A DNA stretch of 64,000 nt from Poseidonibacter ostreae (GTDB taxonomy: Bacteria > Campylobacterota > Campylobacteria > Campylobacterales > Arcobacteraceae), in NCBI RefSeq assembly GCF_009208055.1, contig NZ_WFKI01000012.1, positions 1-64,000 of the forward strand, in the 5' to 3' direction. Below the pieces are notes generated by a model. The model had not been told where the DNA came from and did not search any database. It saw only the letters and a program-made list of their open reading frames with translations. Every line of letters starts with the position of its first letter. Within the stretch, counting starts at the first letter, position 1. A program made the translations under genes and the position numbers. Of the stretch, positions 52,121 through 61,302 are shown one piece after another.

Positions 52121-53284
52121 ATGGACAAGAAAAAACAATTAATATTTAATCTAAATAATTTCTTATTATCTACATCTCATACTTTAGATTTTGTAGAATC
52201 TCAATATAACAATACAACACCAAATCATTCAAAAAGAATTGCTTTTTTATCTTTAAAGATAGGACAAAAATTAAATCTTAATGATAAAGAGATGTTTGAT
52301 TTATGTGCTTACAGTTTATGTCATGATATTGCACTAAATGAAGCAAAAATAAAAAATGAAGAATACTCTATCTTAAGTGAAATAAAAATAAAAGACTTTC
52401 CTTTTCTTTCTAATAATAACGATGTATTAAAGTATCAAAATGAAAATATAAATGGAAGTGGAATATTTGGATTAAAAGATGACGATATCCCTCTATTTTC
52501 TAAAATATTAAACTTTTCACACACTTTAGATGTTAACTTTGATTTATCAAAAAAAGATATACAAAATAGAAAAGATATTATTGCTTTTGTAAAGAGTAAT
52601 ACAAATACTTTATTTGATAAGGATATTGTAAATATATTTTTAGATATTTCTACAAAACTAGAATTTTGGATAGATATACAAAATGAAAACGATATTTTAC
52701 AATTTATATTCAATAACTTACATGACTTTACAACAGCTTTAGATTTTGAAGAAATATTAAATATTACACAATCATTTTTAGATATTCTAGAAAAAGATTC
52801 TAAACTTATTTCTAATTGCGAGAAAATGTGCGAATTTTATGAGTTTGAACACAAAGATAAGTACACTTTTTTAATTTCTGCATCAATGAGTAAAATAGGA
52901 AAGCTATTAATACCTTTAAATATTTTGCAAAAAGAAGAAGAATTAACTAAAAATGAGCAAGAAGAGATAAAAGCTTATCCTTATTACAATAAAAAAATAT
53001 TAAGTAATATAATGGGCTTTAACGACATTGCATTATTAAGCTGCAAAATTCAAGAGTTATTAGATGCAAATGGATATCCATACTCTTTAAGTGCAAAAGA
53101 TATGAGTTTAAAAGATAGATTAATAGCTAGTGTAAATATTTATACTTCATTAACACAAGATAATAGTTATAGAAAAGCTTATTCTAAAGATGAAGCTATT
53201 GATATAATGTTGCAAATGGCAAAAGATAAAAAACTTGATATATCAATAGTTAATGATATTAATAAAATATTAGTAAAAGATTAA
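52121..53284 (+). CDS. Tandem degenerate HD-GYP domain protein
   Basis: 387 aa, no membrane segment. Two HD-GYP-like halves are visible. First: His36, then CHDIAL (67-72) keeping the His-Asp pair but not the HDIGK lysine, and YQNENINGSGIFG (105-117) in place of HHExxxGxGYP. Second: His244, MSKIGKLLIP (256-265) in place of HDIGK, AYP for HP near 285, and CKIQELLDANGYP (308-320) with GYP kept but HHE lost, ending in LTQDNSYRKAYS. Cyclic di-GMP hydrolysis is therefore unlikely; binding or scaffolding is possible. AGGACTA precedes the ATG. Confidence 0.82.
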   Translation: MDKKKQLIFNLNNFLLSTSHTLDFVESQYNNTTPNHSKRIAFLSLKIGQKLNLNDKEMFDLCAYSLCHDIALNEAKIKNEEYSILSEIKIKDFPFLSNNNDVLKYQNENINGSGIFGLKDDDIPLFSKILNFSHTLDVNFDLSKKDIQNRKDIIAFVKSNTNTLFDKDIVNIFLDISTKLEFWIDIQNENDILQFIFNNLHDFTTALDFEEILNITQSFLDILEKDSKLISNCEKMCEFYEFEHKDKYTFLISASMSKIGKLLIPLNILQKEEELTKNEQEEIKAYPYYNKKILSNIMGFNDIALLSCKIQELLDANGYPYSLSAKDMSLKDRLIASVNIYTSLTQDNSYRKAYSKDEAIDIMLQMAKDKKLDISIVNDINKILVKD

Positions 53285-53411
53285 ATTATTAAAGATAGTA
53301 TCAAAAAGTAAATTTATTATAAAAAATAAAAAATAATATTAATTTAGCTTGAAAATTAAAGCACTTATAGATATTATATGAGTATAAAACAAAAAAATAA
53401 TGGAGAATACC

Positions 53412-56348
53412 ATGTTTGTAAATATCTCTATAAAGGTAAAATTATTAATATTAGCACTAGTTACAATAATATTAGTATCTTTATCAATTGCAATACAATC
53501 TATTTATTCTATTAACAAATTTTCTCATGAGAATGTTGATAAATATAAAAAAGATTCTTATGCTAAGAAAGAAGAAGAGCTAAAAAACTATATTTCATTA
53601 GCAATGAAAACTGTTGAAGCCTATCATAAAAGAACAGCTATCGATAAAATAAAAATAGAAATTCAAGATGATTTAAAGACTCAAACAAACTTTTTATTTT
53701 CTATTTTAGAAGGCGAGTACAATAAGTTAAAAGATATCTTATCTGAAGATGCTCTAAAATTTAGATTAAAAACTATAGTAGAAGAGAGTAGATATGGTAA
53801 AAGTGGTTATTTTTGGATTAATGATACCGATGCTGTAATTGTAATGCATCCAATTAAACCACAGTTAAATGGAAAAGATCTTGTTAATTATAAAGATAAA
53901 GGTGGAAAAAAAATCTTTAAAGAATTTGCTGCTGTTGCAAAAGCAAAAGGTGAAGGTTTTGTTGATTATGTTTGGCCAAAACCAGGATTTGAAACACCAC
54001 AACCAAAAGTTTCTTTTGTAAAACTATTCAAAGAGTATAATTGGGTTATAGGTACAGGTGAATATGTAGCTGATGTTTCTTCAAAAATTAAAGAAGAAGC
54101 CTTAAATACAATTAGCAAAATGAGATATGGAAAAGATGGGTATTTTTGGATTAATGACTCATATCCTAAAATGATTATGCATTCTGTAAAACCTAGTTTA
54201 GATGGAAAGGATTTATCAAAAGTTCAAGATAAAGCAGGAAAATATTTATTTAAAGAGTTCTCTGTTGTTGCTAATAAAGAAGCTAAGGGTGGTTTAGTTA
54301 AGTATATGTGGCCAAAACCTAATTTTGATGCACCACAACAAAAATTTTCTTATGTTCAAAGATTTCCACATTGGGATTGGATAATTGGTACAGGCGTTTA
54401 TGTTGATGATATTGAAGCAGATATCTCTTTAATGAGAAAACAAACATCTGATGAAATTGAAGATATTATCACTAGTATTGTAATCTTTTCGCTTATTGCT
54501 ATATTATTAGTATATATAATTTACTCATTTTTAATTACTAGAACAATAATAAAACCACTTTCTAATTTAAGTGATACTATTTCGGATATGAATAATGCAG
54601 ATTCAGAGATTAAAGAGATTGAAAAAAGATCTAATGATGAGGTAGGAAAACTAGTTGATAGTTTTAATGCTTACATTAGAAAATTAAAAGAGGGTGTTGA
54701 GTCTGATGCTAAAGTTATTGAAGAAGTTGATGAGGTAATTTCAAAGGTTAATAATGGCTTCTATGTTTATAAAATAGAAAAAAACTCAGTTAATCCTCAA
54801 ATACAAGAATTAAAAAATTCAATTAATTCAATGATTGATAAAACAAATGAAAATTTAAGTATTTTAAATAATACTTTATTAAGATATGGAAGTTCTGATT
54901 TTACAGTTGATAAAAATACTAGTTCAAGTGAAGTTAGTGGAATTATTTCCTCAATTAATTCAAGTACTAGATTAATTGGTGTTACTGTTTCAGAATTCTT
55001 ATCAATGATTGTATCAAGTGGTAAAAAATTAAATGAAGATACAAATATTTTATCAAGTTCTGCAAACAGTTTATCAAGTTCTGCAAATGAACAAGCTGCT
55101 TCATTAGAAGAAACAGCAGCAGCATTAGAAGAAGTTACTTGTATTGTTAAATCAAATGTTCAAAAAGTACAAGAAATGTCATCATTAGCAAGTGATTTAC
55201 AAAGTTCATCTAGTGAAGGTGAAGCTTTAGCTTCTAAAACAACACAAGCAATGGATGATATTGATAAACAAGTTAATTCAATTAATGACGCAATTACAGT
55301 AATTGATCAAATTGCATTCCAAACAAATATTCTTTCATTAAACGCAGCTGTAGAAGCTGCAACTGCTGGTGAAGCTGGAAAAGGTTTTGCTGTTGTTGCA
55401 CAAGAAGTAAGAAATCTTGCAAATAGGTCAGCAGAAGCTGCTAAAGAGATTAAAGGAATTGTTGAAACAGCAACTTCAAAAGCAAATGAAGGAAAACTTA
55501 TTGCCAATGATATGATTGGTGGATATTCAAAATTAAATGATAATATTAATAAAACAATAGAGCTAATAGAAGATGTTTCAACTGCAAGTGTTGAAGAAGA
55601 GAGTGGAATAGTTCAAATTAATGACGCTATTAATTCCCTTGACCAAGCAACACAACTTAACGCAAGTTCAGCAACAACAATTAGTAATTTAGCAAATGAA
55701 GTTTCTGATTTATCTGAGAATTTATTAAAAATTGCAGATAGAGCAAAGTTTAATGAATCAAGTGGAAATGAAATTGCAGATATAGATTTAGTATTTAAAG
55801 TTTCTAAATTAAAAAATGACCATATCAAATTTAAAAATACAAACTTTGAGAAAATTGGTACAACAATAAATCCTTGGGCTGTAACAAAACCAACTGAGTG
55901 TGATTTAGGTAAATGGATAATAGAGCAAGAACAAAGTGGAAAAGAGTTTACAAGAAATACAAACTGGAAAGATTTAAAACAAAATCATGAAGATGTTCAT
56001 AATAATGTACAATCTTATATAAATGAAACATGTAAAGAGAATGCTGATAATTCTACTTTAAATCAATTTTCAGGTGATCTAGATAAAGCTACTTTAGAAG
56101 TATTTAAAGCTCTTGACCAAATTAAAAGAGATAATGTTATTCCTATTAAAAAAGTAGTACAAGTACAAACAGAAGAGATAGCAAGACGACCTAGTATTAA
56201 AAATGAAAATGAAGTATCTAAAAGAGATACTAGTAAAAATGTTGAAAGTAGAAGAGAAGTTACTTCTCCTGTACCTTCAAAAACTGCTACAAATAAAATA
56301 ATTGAAGCAAAACCATCAAAAGATGATGATGAGTGGGAAAGCTTTTAA
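53412..56348 (+). CDS. Methyl-accepting chemotaxis protein with two Cache_2 modules and a CZB domain
   Basis: 978 aa chemoreceptor from the ATG at 53412; an ATG at 53400 contains the ribosome site (GGAGAATACC) of the later start. Membrane helices near 9-30 and 353-376 enclose two similar Cache_2 modules (about 120-222 and 236-334), each with RYGKxGYFWIND and a WVIGTGEY/WIIGTGVY end. A HAMP-like region and the signalling domain follow, with the hairpin NAAVEAATAGEAGKGFAVVA near 643-662. Residues about 800-870 form a CZB zinc domain (His, ECDLGKW, NHEDVH). The last five residues, EWESF, match a CheR/CheB tether. Confidence 0.92.
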   Translation: MFVNISIKVKLLILALVTIILVSLSIAIQSIYSINKFSHENVDKYKKDSYAKKEEELKNYISLAMKTVEAYHKRTAIDKIKIEIQDDLKTQTNFLFSILEGEYNKLKDILSEDALKFRLKTIVEESRYGKSGYFWINDTDAVIVMHPIKPQLNGKDLVNYKDKGGKKIFKEFAAVAKAKGEGFVDYVWPKPGFETPQPKVSFVKLFKEYNWVIGTGEYVADVSSKIKEEALNTISKMRYGKDGYFWINDSYPKMIMHSVKPSLDGKDLSKVQDKAGKYLFKEFSVVANKEAKGGLVKYMWPKPNFDAPQQKFSYVQRFPHWDWIIGTGVYVDDIEADISLMRKQTSDEIEDIITSIVIFSLIAILLVYIIYSFLITRTIIKPLSNLSDTISDMNNADSEIKEIEKRSNDEVGKLVDSFNAYIRKLKEGVESDAKVIEEVDEVISKVNNGFYVYKIEKNSVNPQIQELKNSINSMIDKTNENLSILNNTLLRYGSSDFTVDKNTSSSEVSGIISSINSSTRLIGVTVSEFLSMIVSSGKKLNEDTNILSSSANSLSSSANEQAASLEETAAALEEVTCIVKSNVQKVQEMSSLASDLQSSSSEGEALASKTTQAMDDIDKQVNSINDAITVIDQIAFQTNILSLNAAVEAATAGEAGKGFAVVAQEVRNLANRSAEAAKEIKGIVETATSKANEGKLIANDMIGGYSKLNDNINKTIELIEDVSTASVEEESGIVQINDAINSLDQATQLNASSATTISNLANEVSDLSENLLKIADRAKFNESSGNEIADIDLVFKVSKLKNDHIKFKNTNFEKIGTTINPWAVTKPTECDLGKWIIEQEQSGKEFTRNTNWKDLKQNHEDVHNNVQSYINETCKENADNSTLNQFSGDLDKATLEVFKALDQIKRDNVIPIKKVVQVQTEEIARRPSIKNENEVSKRDTSKNVESRREVTSPVPSKTATNKIIEAKPSKDDDEWESF

Positions 56349-56357
56349 AAAGCTTTC
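56337..56357 (+). terminator. Hairpin at the end of the chemoreceptor gene
   Basis: GAAAGCTT (56337-56344) pairs with AAGCTTTC (56350-56357) around a loop containing the TAA stop. It lies between convergent genes and may serve both; no long U tract. Confidence 0.5.
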
Positions 56358-56360
56358 TTA

Positions 56361-57035
56361 CTAATTTGGTTTAATTACAGGAAGTCCTAAACTTAACCAA
56401 GATTGAATACCACCTCTATACCATTTAAGTTTTTCTTCTGGATAACCAATAGAGATTAAATTTTTCATAGATAAAGGTGACTGACCACACCACACACCAT
56501 TACAAAAAAGTAATAATTCTTTTGCATTTGCAAAATCATAGCCATCTTTAGTAACTTCTACACCAATTGTTTCAAGTGCATCTAAAAAATCATCAGGATA
56601 TTGACCTTTGTTTAAATAAATAAATGGAATATTTATAGCACTTGGAATAGTTGATTCTAAAAACCAATCAACAGTTCTAGAATCAACTAAAAGCATATTT
56701 TCATCATCTTTTGCTTTATCAATAAAATCTAAAACTTCAACTTCTCCATAAGTTTCAATATTTGGAGAAAACTTAATAGGTGAAATTTTTCCTAAATATG
56801 TAATAAAAGTTTTTTTACAATTTTGGGGAACTTTTTCATCAACTAAATTTCCACCTAAGATATTTTTAGGAGAAAATTTAACACTTTTACAATTATCAGG
56901 AGTTTCTCTTTTAATTACAATATTCTTTTCATCATCATTTGAATCTGTATATGTAACTTCAACACCAATACTTTGTAAATCAGAGGCACTTAAAAGTAAG
57001 CTTGTTAATAAACTTGTTAATATAATCTTTTTCAT
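56361..57035 (-). CDS. Periplasmic rhodanese-domain protein, paralogue of the sox-linked one
   Basis: 224 aa. Signal peptide about 1-17, a linker with two cysteines (49, 73), then a rhodanese domain (about 97-222): VDSRTVDWFLESTIPSAINIPF and active loop CNGVWCGQ with Cys178 and Cys183. The same CNGxWCGQ loop and the end RGGIQSWLSLGLPV mark it as a relative of the protein at 45591-46244. It is monocistronic and convergent with the chemoreceptor gene. AAAAGGAT precedes the ATG. Confidence 0.87.
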   Translation of the reverse strand: MKKIILTSLLTSLLLSASDLQSIGVEVTYTDSNDDEKNIVIKRETPDNCKSVKFSPKNILGGNLVDEKVPQNCKKTFITYLGKISPIKFSPNIETYGEVEVLDFIDKAKDDENMLLVDSRTVDWFLESTIPSAINIPFIYLNKGQYPDDFLDALETIGVEVTKDGYDFANAKELLLFCNGVWCGQSPLSMKNLISIGYPEEKLKWYRGGIQSWLSLGLPVIKPN

Positions 57036-57116
57036 TTTAATCCTTTTTATAATTATATATTATTAATGTAAAAGTTGACTAAAATAGTTTGATATTAAAA
57101 TTATATAAAATTTAGG

Positions 57117-57122
57117 TATAAT
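57117..57122 (+). promoter_or_regulatory. -10 element of the U32 gene
   Basis: TATAAT after TTTAGG, 48 bases before the ATG at 57170. Confidence 0.55.
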
Positions 57123-57169
57123 TGCGAAATTTTAAAAATATAAATGATAAAGATTATTAAGGAAATATA

Positions 57170-58450
57170 ATGAAAGATAACAAAGTAGAATTATTATCAC
57201 CAGCAGGAAACTTAGAAAAATTAAAAATTGCTATAAATTATGGGGCTGATGCAGTATATGCTGGAGTTAGTCACTTTAGTTTAAGAATTAGAGCAGGAAA
57301 AGAGTTTACCTTTGAAACTTTTAAAGAGGGAATTGATTATGCACATGCAAGAGGTAAAAAAGTATATGCAACAATTAATGGTTTCCCTTTTAACTCACAA
57401 ATTGATTTACTAAAAAAACATATTGAAAATATGGCAGCAATTAAACCAGATGGTTTTATTGTAGCAGCTCCTGGTGTTGTTAAATTATGTAGAGAGATTG
57501 CCCCTGATATTGATGTTCATTTATCAACTCAAGCAAATGTACTTAATTATTTAGATGCACAAGTTTTTTGGGATTTAGGTGTAAAAAGAATTGTTGTAGC
57601 ACGTGAAATTTCACTAAAAGATGTTATGCAAATTAAAAAGCATTTACCTGAAATGGAGATTGAAATCTTTGTTCATGGTTCTATGTGTTTTGCATACTCA
57701 GGAAGATGTTTAATTTCAGCAGTTCAAAGTGGACGTGTTCCAAATAGAGGTTCATGTGCAAATGATTGTAGATTTGATTACACTTTATATGCAGAGAGTG
57801 AAAACCAAAATACACTATTTAGACTTGAAGAAGATCCTGGAGTTGGAACTTATATCTTTAATTCAAAAGATATGAACTTAGCTTCACATATTCAAGAGAT
57901 TATGGATTCTGGTGCAGTTGACTCTTTAAAAATTGAAGGTAGAACAAAATCACCATATTATGCAGCAGTAACTGCAAATGCATATAGAGAAGCTATTGAT
58001 GATTATTATGCAGGTACATTTGATGCGGATAAATACCAAAGAGAATTACATACAACAAAAAATAGAGGCTTTACAGATGCTTATTTAGTTCATAGACCAT
58101 TTGACAAGCTAGATTCTCAAAATCATGATTACGCTATTTCTAAAGGTTCTTACGAAGTAACTGGACTTATAACAGAAGATGAAAAACATTTCATGTGTAA
58201 ATATAAAGTTTATCCAAATCAAGATATTGAAATATTTGCACCAAGAGATACTCAAATTATTGAGTGTGATAATGAAATTGGAAAAATCTATAAAAAAGAA
58301 GATGGAGTTTATTATATAAACTTCAAAAAAATATTAACAGAAACAAATAAAGAGATGGAATCAGTGCATAGTGGTAATACAAATAAAATTCAATTACCTG
58401 GAACTTTACCTTATTTAACAATGTTAAGAACTGAAAATACTGAAATATAA
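57170..58450 (+). CDS. U32 family protein (YegQ/TrhP-like)
   Basis: 426 aa protein of the U32 'peptidase' family. The family signature EIFVHGSMCFAYSGRC lies near 163-178, followed by further cysteines in NRGSCANDCR, which fit an iron-sulfur or zinc site. The N-terminal ELLSPAGNLEKLKIAINYGADAVYAG is conserved. TrhP/YegQ members take part in prephenate-dependent 5-hydroxyuridine formation in tRNA; peptidase activity was proposed for others. Assignment to TrhP is by overall length and motif only. AAGGAAATA precedes the ATG. Confidence 0.85.
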   Translation: MKDNKVELLSPAGNLEKLKIAINYGADAVYAGVSHFSLRIRAGKEFTFETFKEGIDYAHARGKKVYATINGFPFNSQIDLLKKHIENMAAIKPDGFIVAAPGVVKLCREIAPDIDVHLSTQANVLNYLDAQVFWDLGVKRIVVAREISLKDVMQIKKHLPEMEIEIFVHGSMCFAYSGRCLISAVQSGRVPNRGSCANDCRFDYTLYAESENQNTLFRLEEDPGVGTYIFNSKDMNLASHIQEIMDSGAVDSLKIEGRTKSPYYAAVTANAYREAIDDYYAGTFDADKYQRELHTTKNRGFTDAYLVHRPFDKLDSQNHDYAISKGSYEVTGLITEDEKHFMCKYKVYPNQDIEIFAPRDTQIIECDNEIGKIYKKEDGVYYINFKKILTETNKEMESVHSGNTNKIQLPGTLPYLTMLRTENTEI

Positions 58451-58464
58451 TTACCTGGTATTAT

Positions 58465-59772
58465 ATGATTTTTTTTAGAGTTTCCCAAAATATTAATATA
58501 AAAACAACTGATGGCACTTTAGTAAACTATTTCAAGTTTAAAATGCCATCAAACTTAGAAAATGATACTGTATATATTACATGTGAAAATGATTTTAATG
58601 ATTTAAACAAAGTTTTTGAAAATGTAGATAAAGATAAATATACAACTAGACTTTTAAAAGAGAAGAAAGTAAGAGAGTTAGAATCTTTTCCTATTGAATT
58701 AGGAATTAGCAATAAAGATGAATATTTAAACTCTGTAGAATTCAAAAAAAATACAGCAAAAAATGTAATTAAAAATGAAGATGAAGTATTGTCATTATTT
58801 GACAAGTCTTCAAAAGTTGATATTTACAAGCAACTTGTGAAAAAAGATAAAGAAGAAATTTCTCTTGCAATAATTGGTGGTTTAGGTAAAAGTATTAGTC
58901 AAATAGTATCTTCTTGTACAGCTTTACGAATACTAAATACTAAGTTAAAAGAGCTTTATAAGAGTGTTAAAATCGATTTATATATTAATGCTTCAAATAA
59001 TAGTCTTTATTCAAGAGATAGACAAGTTTATTTAAAACAAAAATTTATAAACAATGTAATGCCTTTAAGTATCACAAGTAAAAAACTTTGCACTTATGAC
59101 TACTTTATTGATAATAGCTCTGTTATGCAAAAGCTTTCAGGTTTTAATAGTTTAAATATGGTTGATGCTTGGTTATATAAATTTGGAATAGATTATAAAA
59201 AGATAAGCTCTTATGAAAAACATAATGAATTAAATCTTGAAAATGTTGTAGCTTCAAAAAATTTAGAAGAAAAAATCAAAGCTATAAAAAAGAAAGGAAA
59301 AGTTCTTTTGTTTCATCCTTTTTCAGCTAGTGCAAACAAAACAATTCCTCAAAATATTGCTTCTTCAATATTAAAAGAATTAATATTAAAATTAGATGGT
59401 TATACAATTGTAAGTTGTTTAAATATTGATTCAAAACTAGTAGATGATAAGTTTATAAACTTATCAAAAGATTCTAAAACTATAAATGATTTTATATATA
59501 TAATTTCTAATATGGATTCAATTATTACAACTGATACTTCAACTTTTCATATCTCTGATGCATTTATGATTCCTACAATTGTTTTATCAACAGATACAGA
59601 AATTGATAAGAAAACAAAATACTATGAGCATCTTAAAACTATTAAAATTGAAGATAAATCTAAATCATTATCAAAATTTATTTATGATAATGATTCATTA
59701 ACTTTATACAAATATAAATCATGGCAAAGCCTTAAAACATCGAAGATTATAAAACTATTAGATACTTTTTGA
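58465..59772 (+). CDS. Glycosyltransferase family 9-like protein
   Basis: 435 aa, weakly related to ADP-heptose:LPS heptosyltransferases. The C-terminal half has the nucleotide-sugar pattern: LLFHPFSASANKTIPQ near 283-298 and DFIYIISNMDSIITTDTSTFHISDAFMIPTIV across about 340-372. The N-terminal half is divergent and lysine-rich. No membrane segment. It probably transfers a sugar in cell-surface glycan synthesis; donor and acceptor are unknown. It begins 14 bases after the U32 gene with no clear ribosome site. Confidence 0.65.
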   Translation: MIFFRVSQNINIKTTDGTLVNYFKFKMPSNLENDTVYITCENDFNDLNKVFENVDKDKYTTRLLKEKKVRELESFPIELGISNKDEYLNSVEFKKNTAKNVIKNEDEVLSLFDKSSKVDIYKQLVKKDKEEISLAIIGGLGKSISQIVSSCTALRILNTKLKELYKSVKIDLYINASNNSLYSRDRQVYLKQKFINNVMPLSITSKKLCTYDYFIDNSSVMQKLSGFNSLNMVDAWLYKFGIDYKKISSYEKHNELNLENVVASKNLEEKIKAIKKKGKVLLFHPFSASANKTIPQNIASSILKELILKLDGYTIVSCLNIDSKLVDDKFINLSKDSKTINDFIYIISNMDSIITTDTSTFHISDAFMIPTIVLSTDTEIDKKTKYYEHLKTIKIEDKSKSLSKFIYDNDSLTLYKYKSWQSLKTSKIIKLLDTF

Positions 59773-59778
59773 TATAAT
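59773..59778 (+). promoter_or_regulatory. -10 element of the purE operon promoter
   Basis: TATAAT directly after the stop of the glycosyltransferase gene, preceded by CTTTTTGA, 31 bases before the purE ATG. Confidence 0.6.
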
Positions 59779-59808
59779 CGTGTTTTTATATAAAAACAAG
59801 GATTGAAA

Positions 59809-60303
59809 ATGAATTTTGTATCAATTATTATGGGTAGTAAATCTGACTATGAAATTATGAAGCATTGTGCTGATACTTTTGAAAAGTTTAATGTTAGATA
59901 TGAGCTTATTATATCTTCAGCTCATAGGTCTCCTGCTAGAACTAAAACTTATATCAAAGAAGCAGAAGAAAAAGGTGCAGTTGCCTTTATTGCTGCTGCT
60001 GGTATGGCTGCACACTTAGCTGGTGCTTTAGCTGCGTCTACAACTAAACCTGTTATTGGAGTACCAATGAAAGGTGGAGCAATGGATGGAATGGATGCAA
60101 TGCTTTCTACTGTTCAAATGCCTGCTGGTATGCCTGTTGGTACAGTTGCACTTGGTAGATCTGGTGCTGTAAATGCTGCATATTTTGCTATGCAAATTCT
60201 TGCAATCTCTGATAGTGAATTAGCTATAAAATTAAAAGAAGATAGAATCGTACAAGCTAAAAAAGTTGAAACAGATTCACAAGAAATAGAAGTAATCTTA
60301 TAG
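59809..60303 (+). CDS. purE: N5-carboxyaminoimidazole ribonucleotide mutase PurE
   Basis: 164 aa class I PurE of purine synthesis, starting at the ATG with AAGGA six bases upstream; a TTG two codons earlier is less likely. The active-site loop GSKSDYE (8-14), SAHRSPART near 38-46 and AGMAAHLAGALAA near 66-78 are conserved. The partner purK is not in this window. glyQ follows 52 bases later. Confidence 0.95.
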   Translation: MNFVSIIMGSKSDYEIMKHCADTFEKFNVRYELIISSAHRSPARTKTYIKEAEEKGAVAFIAAAGMAAHLAGALAASTTKPVIGVPMKGGAMDGMDAMLSTVQMPAGMPVGTVALGRSGAVNAAYFAMQILAISDSELAIKLKEDRIVQAKKVETDSQEIEVIL

Positions 60304-60355
60304 TAAACACTATAGATGAATATTTATAAGAAATAAAAAATTAGGAATTAAATAG

Positions 60356-61294
60356 ATGGTTACATTTTCACAAATTCTATTAAAATTACAAGAGTTTTGG
60401 GCTAAACAAGGATGTAATATTGTACAACCTTACGATATTCCAGCAGGTGCTGGTACTTTCCACCCTGCAACACTTTTAAGAAGTTTAGATTCAACTCCTT
60501 GGTCAACTGCTTATGTTGCTCCAAGTAGAAGACCAACTGATGGAAGATATGGAGAGAACCCAAATAGATTAGGAGCTTATTATCAGTTTCAAACTTTAAT
60601 CAAACCAAGTCCAGATAATATTCAAGACTTGTATTTACAATCTTTAGAGTTTTTAGGTTTAGATTTATCTAAGCATGATATTAGATTTGTTGAAGATAAC
60701 TGGGAATCTCCAACTCTTGGAGCTTGGGGACTTGGATGGGAAGTTTGGCTTGATGGTATGGAAGTAACTCAGTTTACTTACTTTCAACAAGTAGGAGGAC
60801 TTCCTTGTGATCCTGTTGCTGTTGAGATTACTTATGGAACTGAAAGACTTGCAATGTATTTACAAGGTGTTGATTCTGTATTTGACATTGTTTGGAATGA
60901 AAATGCACATGGAATTACTACTTATGCAGATGTTCATAAAGAGAGTGAATATGAATTTTCAAAATATAATTTTGAAGTAGCTGATGTAGATATGTTATTT
61001 AGACATTTTGACGAAGCTTTTAATGAGTGTAAAGTTTGTTTAGAAAATGAATTACCTCTTCCTGCATATGATCAATGTATGATAGCATCTCATGCTTTTA
61101 ATACATTAGATGCAAGAAAAGCAATTTCAGTAACAGAGAGACAAAACTATATTTTAAAAGTGAGAGAATTATCTCAAGGTTGTGCGGTTTTATATAAAAG
61201 TCAAGAACCTCAAAGATTAGCAAGAGTTAATTCTAAAGCATCTTTAGAAGCCTTAGAAAAATTAAAACTAAATAATCCTGAATTATTTGTTTAG
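60356..61294 (+). CDS. glyQ: Glycyl-tRNA synthetase alpha subunit
   Basis: 312 aa alpha subunit of the alpha2beta2 class II enzyme. The N terminus VTFSQILLKLQEFWAKQGCNIVQPYD, PSRRPTDGRYGENPNRLGAYYQFQ near 57-80 and YGTERLAMYLQGVDSVFDI near 160-178 are conserved catalytic segments. glyS (beta) is not adjacent, as often in Campylobacterota. AGGAATTAA precedes the ATG. The Nif3-like gene begins eight bases after the stop. Confidence 0.96.
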   Translation: MVTFSQILLKLQEFWAKQGCNIVQPYDIPAGAGTFHPATLLRSLDSTPWSTAYVAPSRRPTDGRYGENPNRLGAYYQFQTLIKPSPDNIQDLYLQSLEFLGLDLSKHDIRFVEDNWESPTLGAWGLGWEVWLDGMEVTQFTYFQQVGGLPCDPVAVEITYGTERLAMYLQGVDSVFDIVWNENAHGITTYADVHKESEYEFSKYNFEVADVDMLFRHFDEAFNECKVCLENELPLPAYDQCMIASHAFNTLDARKAISVTERQNYILKVRELSQGCAVLYKSQEPQRLARVNSKASLEALEKLKLNNPELFV

Positions 61295-61302
61295 GATTTA
61301 CT

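Noticed and set aside
53821..54400. Assembly duplication in the chemoreceptor gene
   Set aside because: The two similar stretches differ at many positions and encode two diverged Cache modules, so this is an old internal duplication.
55000..55200. Repeated AGTTCTGCAAA words in the chemoreceptor gene
   Set aside because: They are heptad repeats of the signalling coiled coil (LSSSANSLSSSANEQ), not a DNA repeat element.
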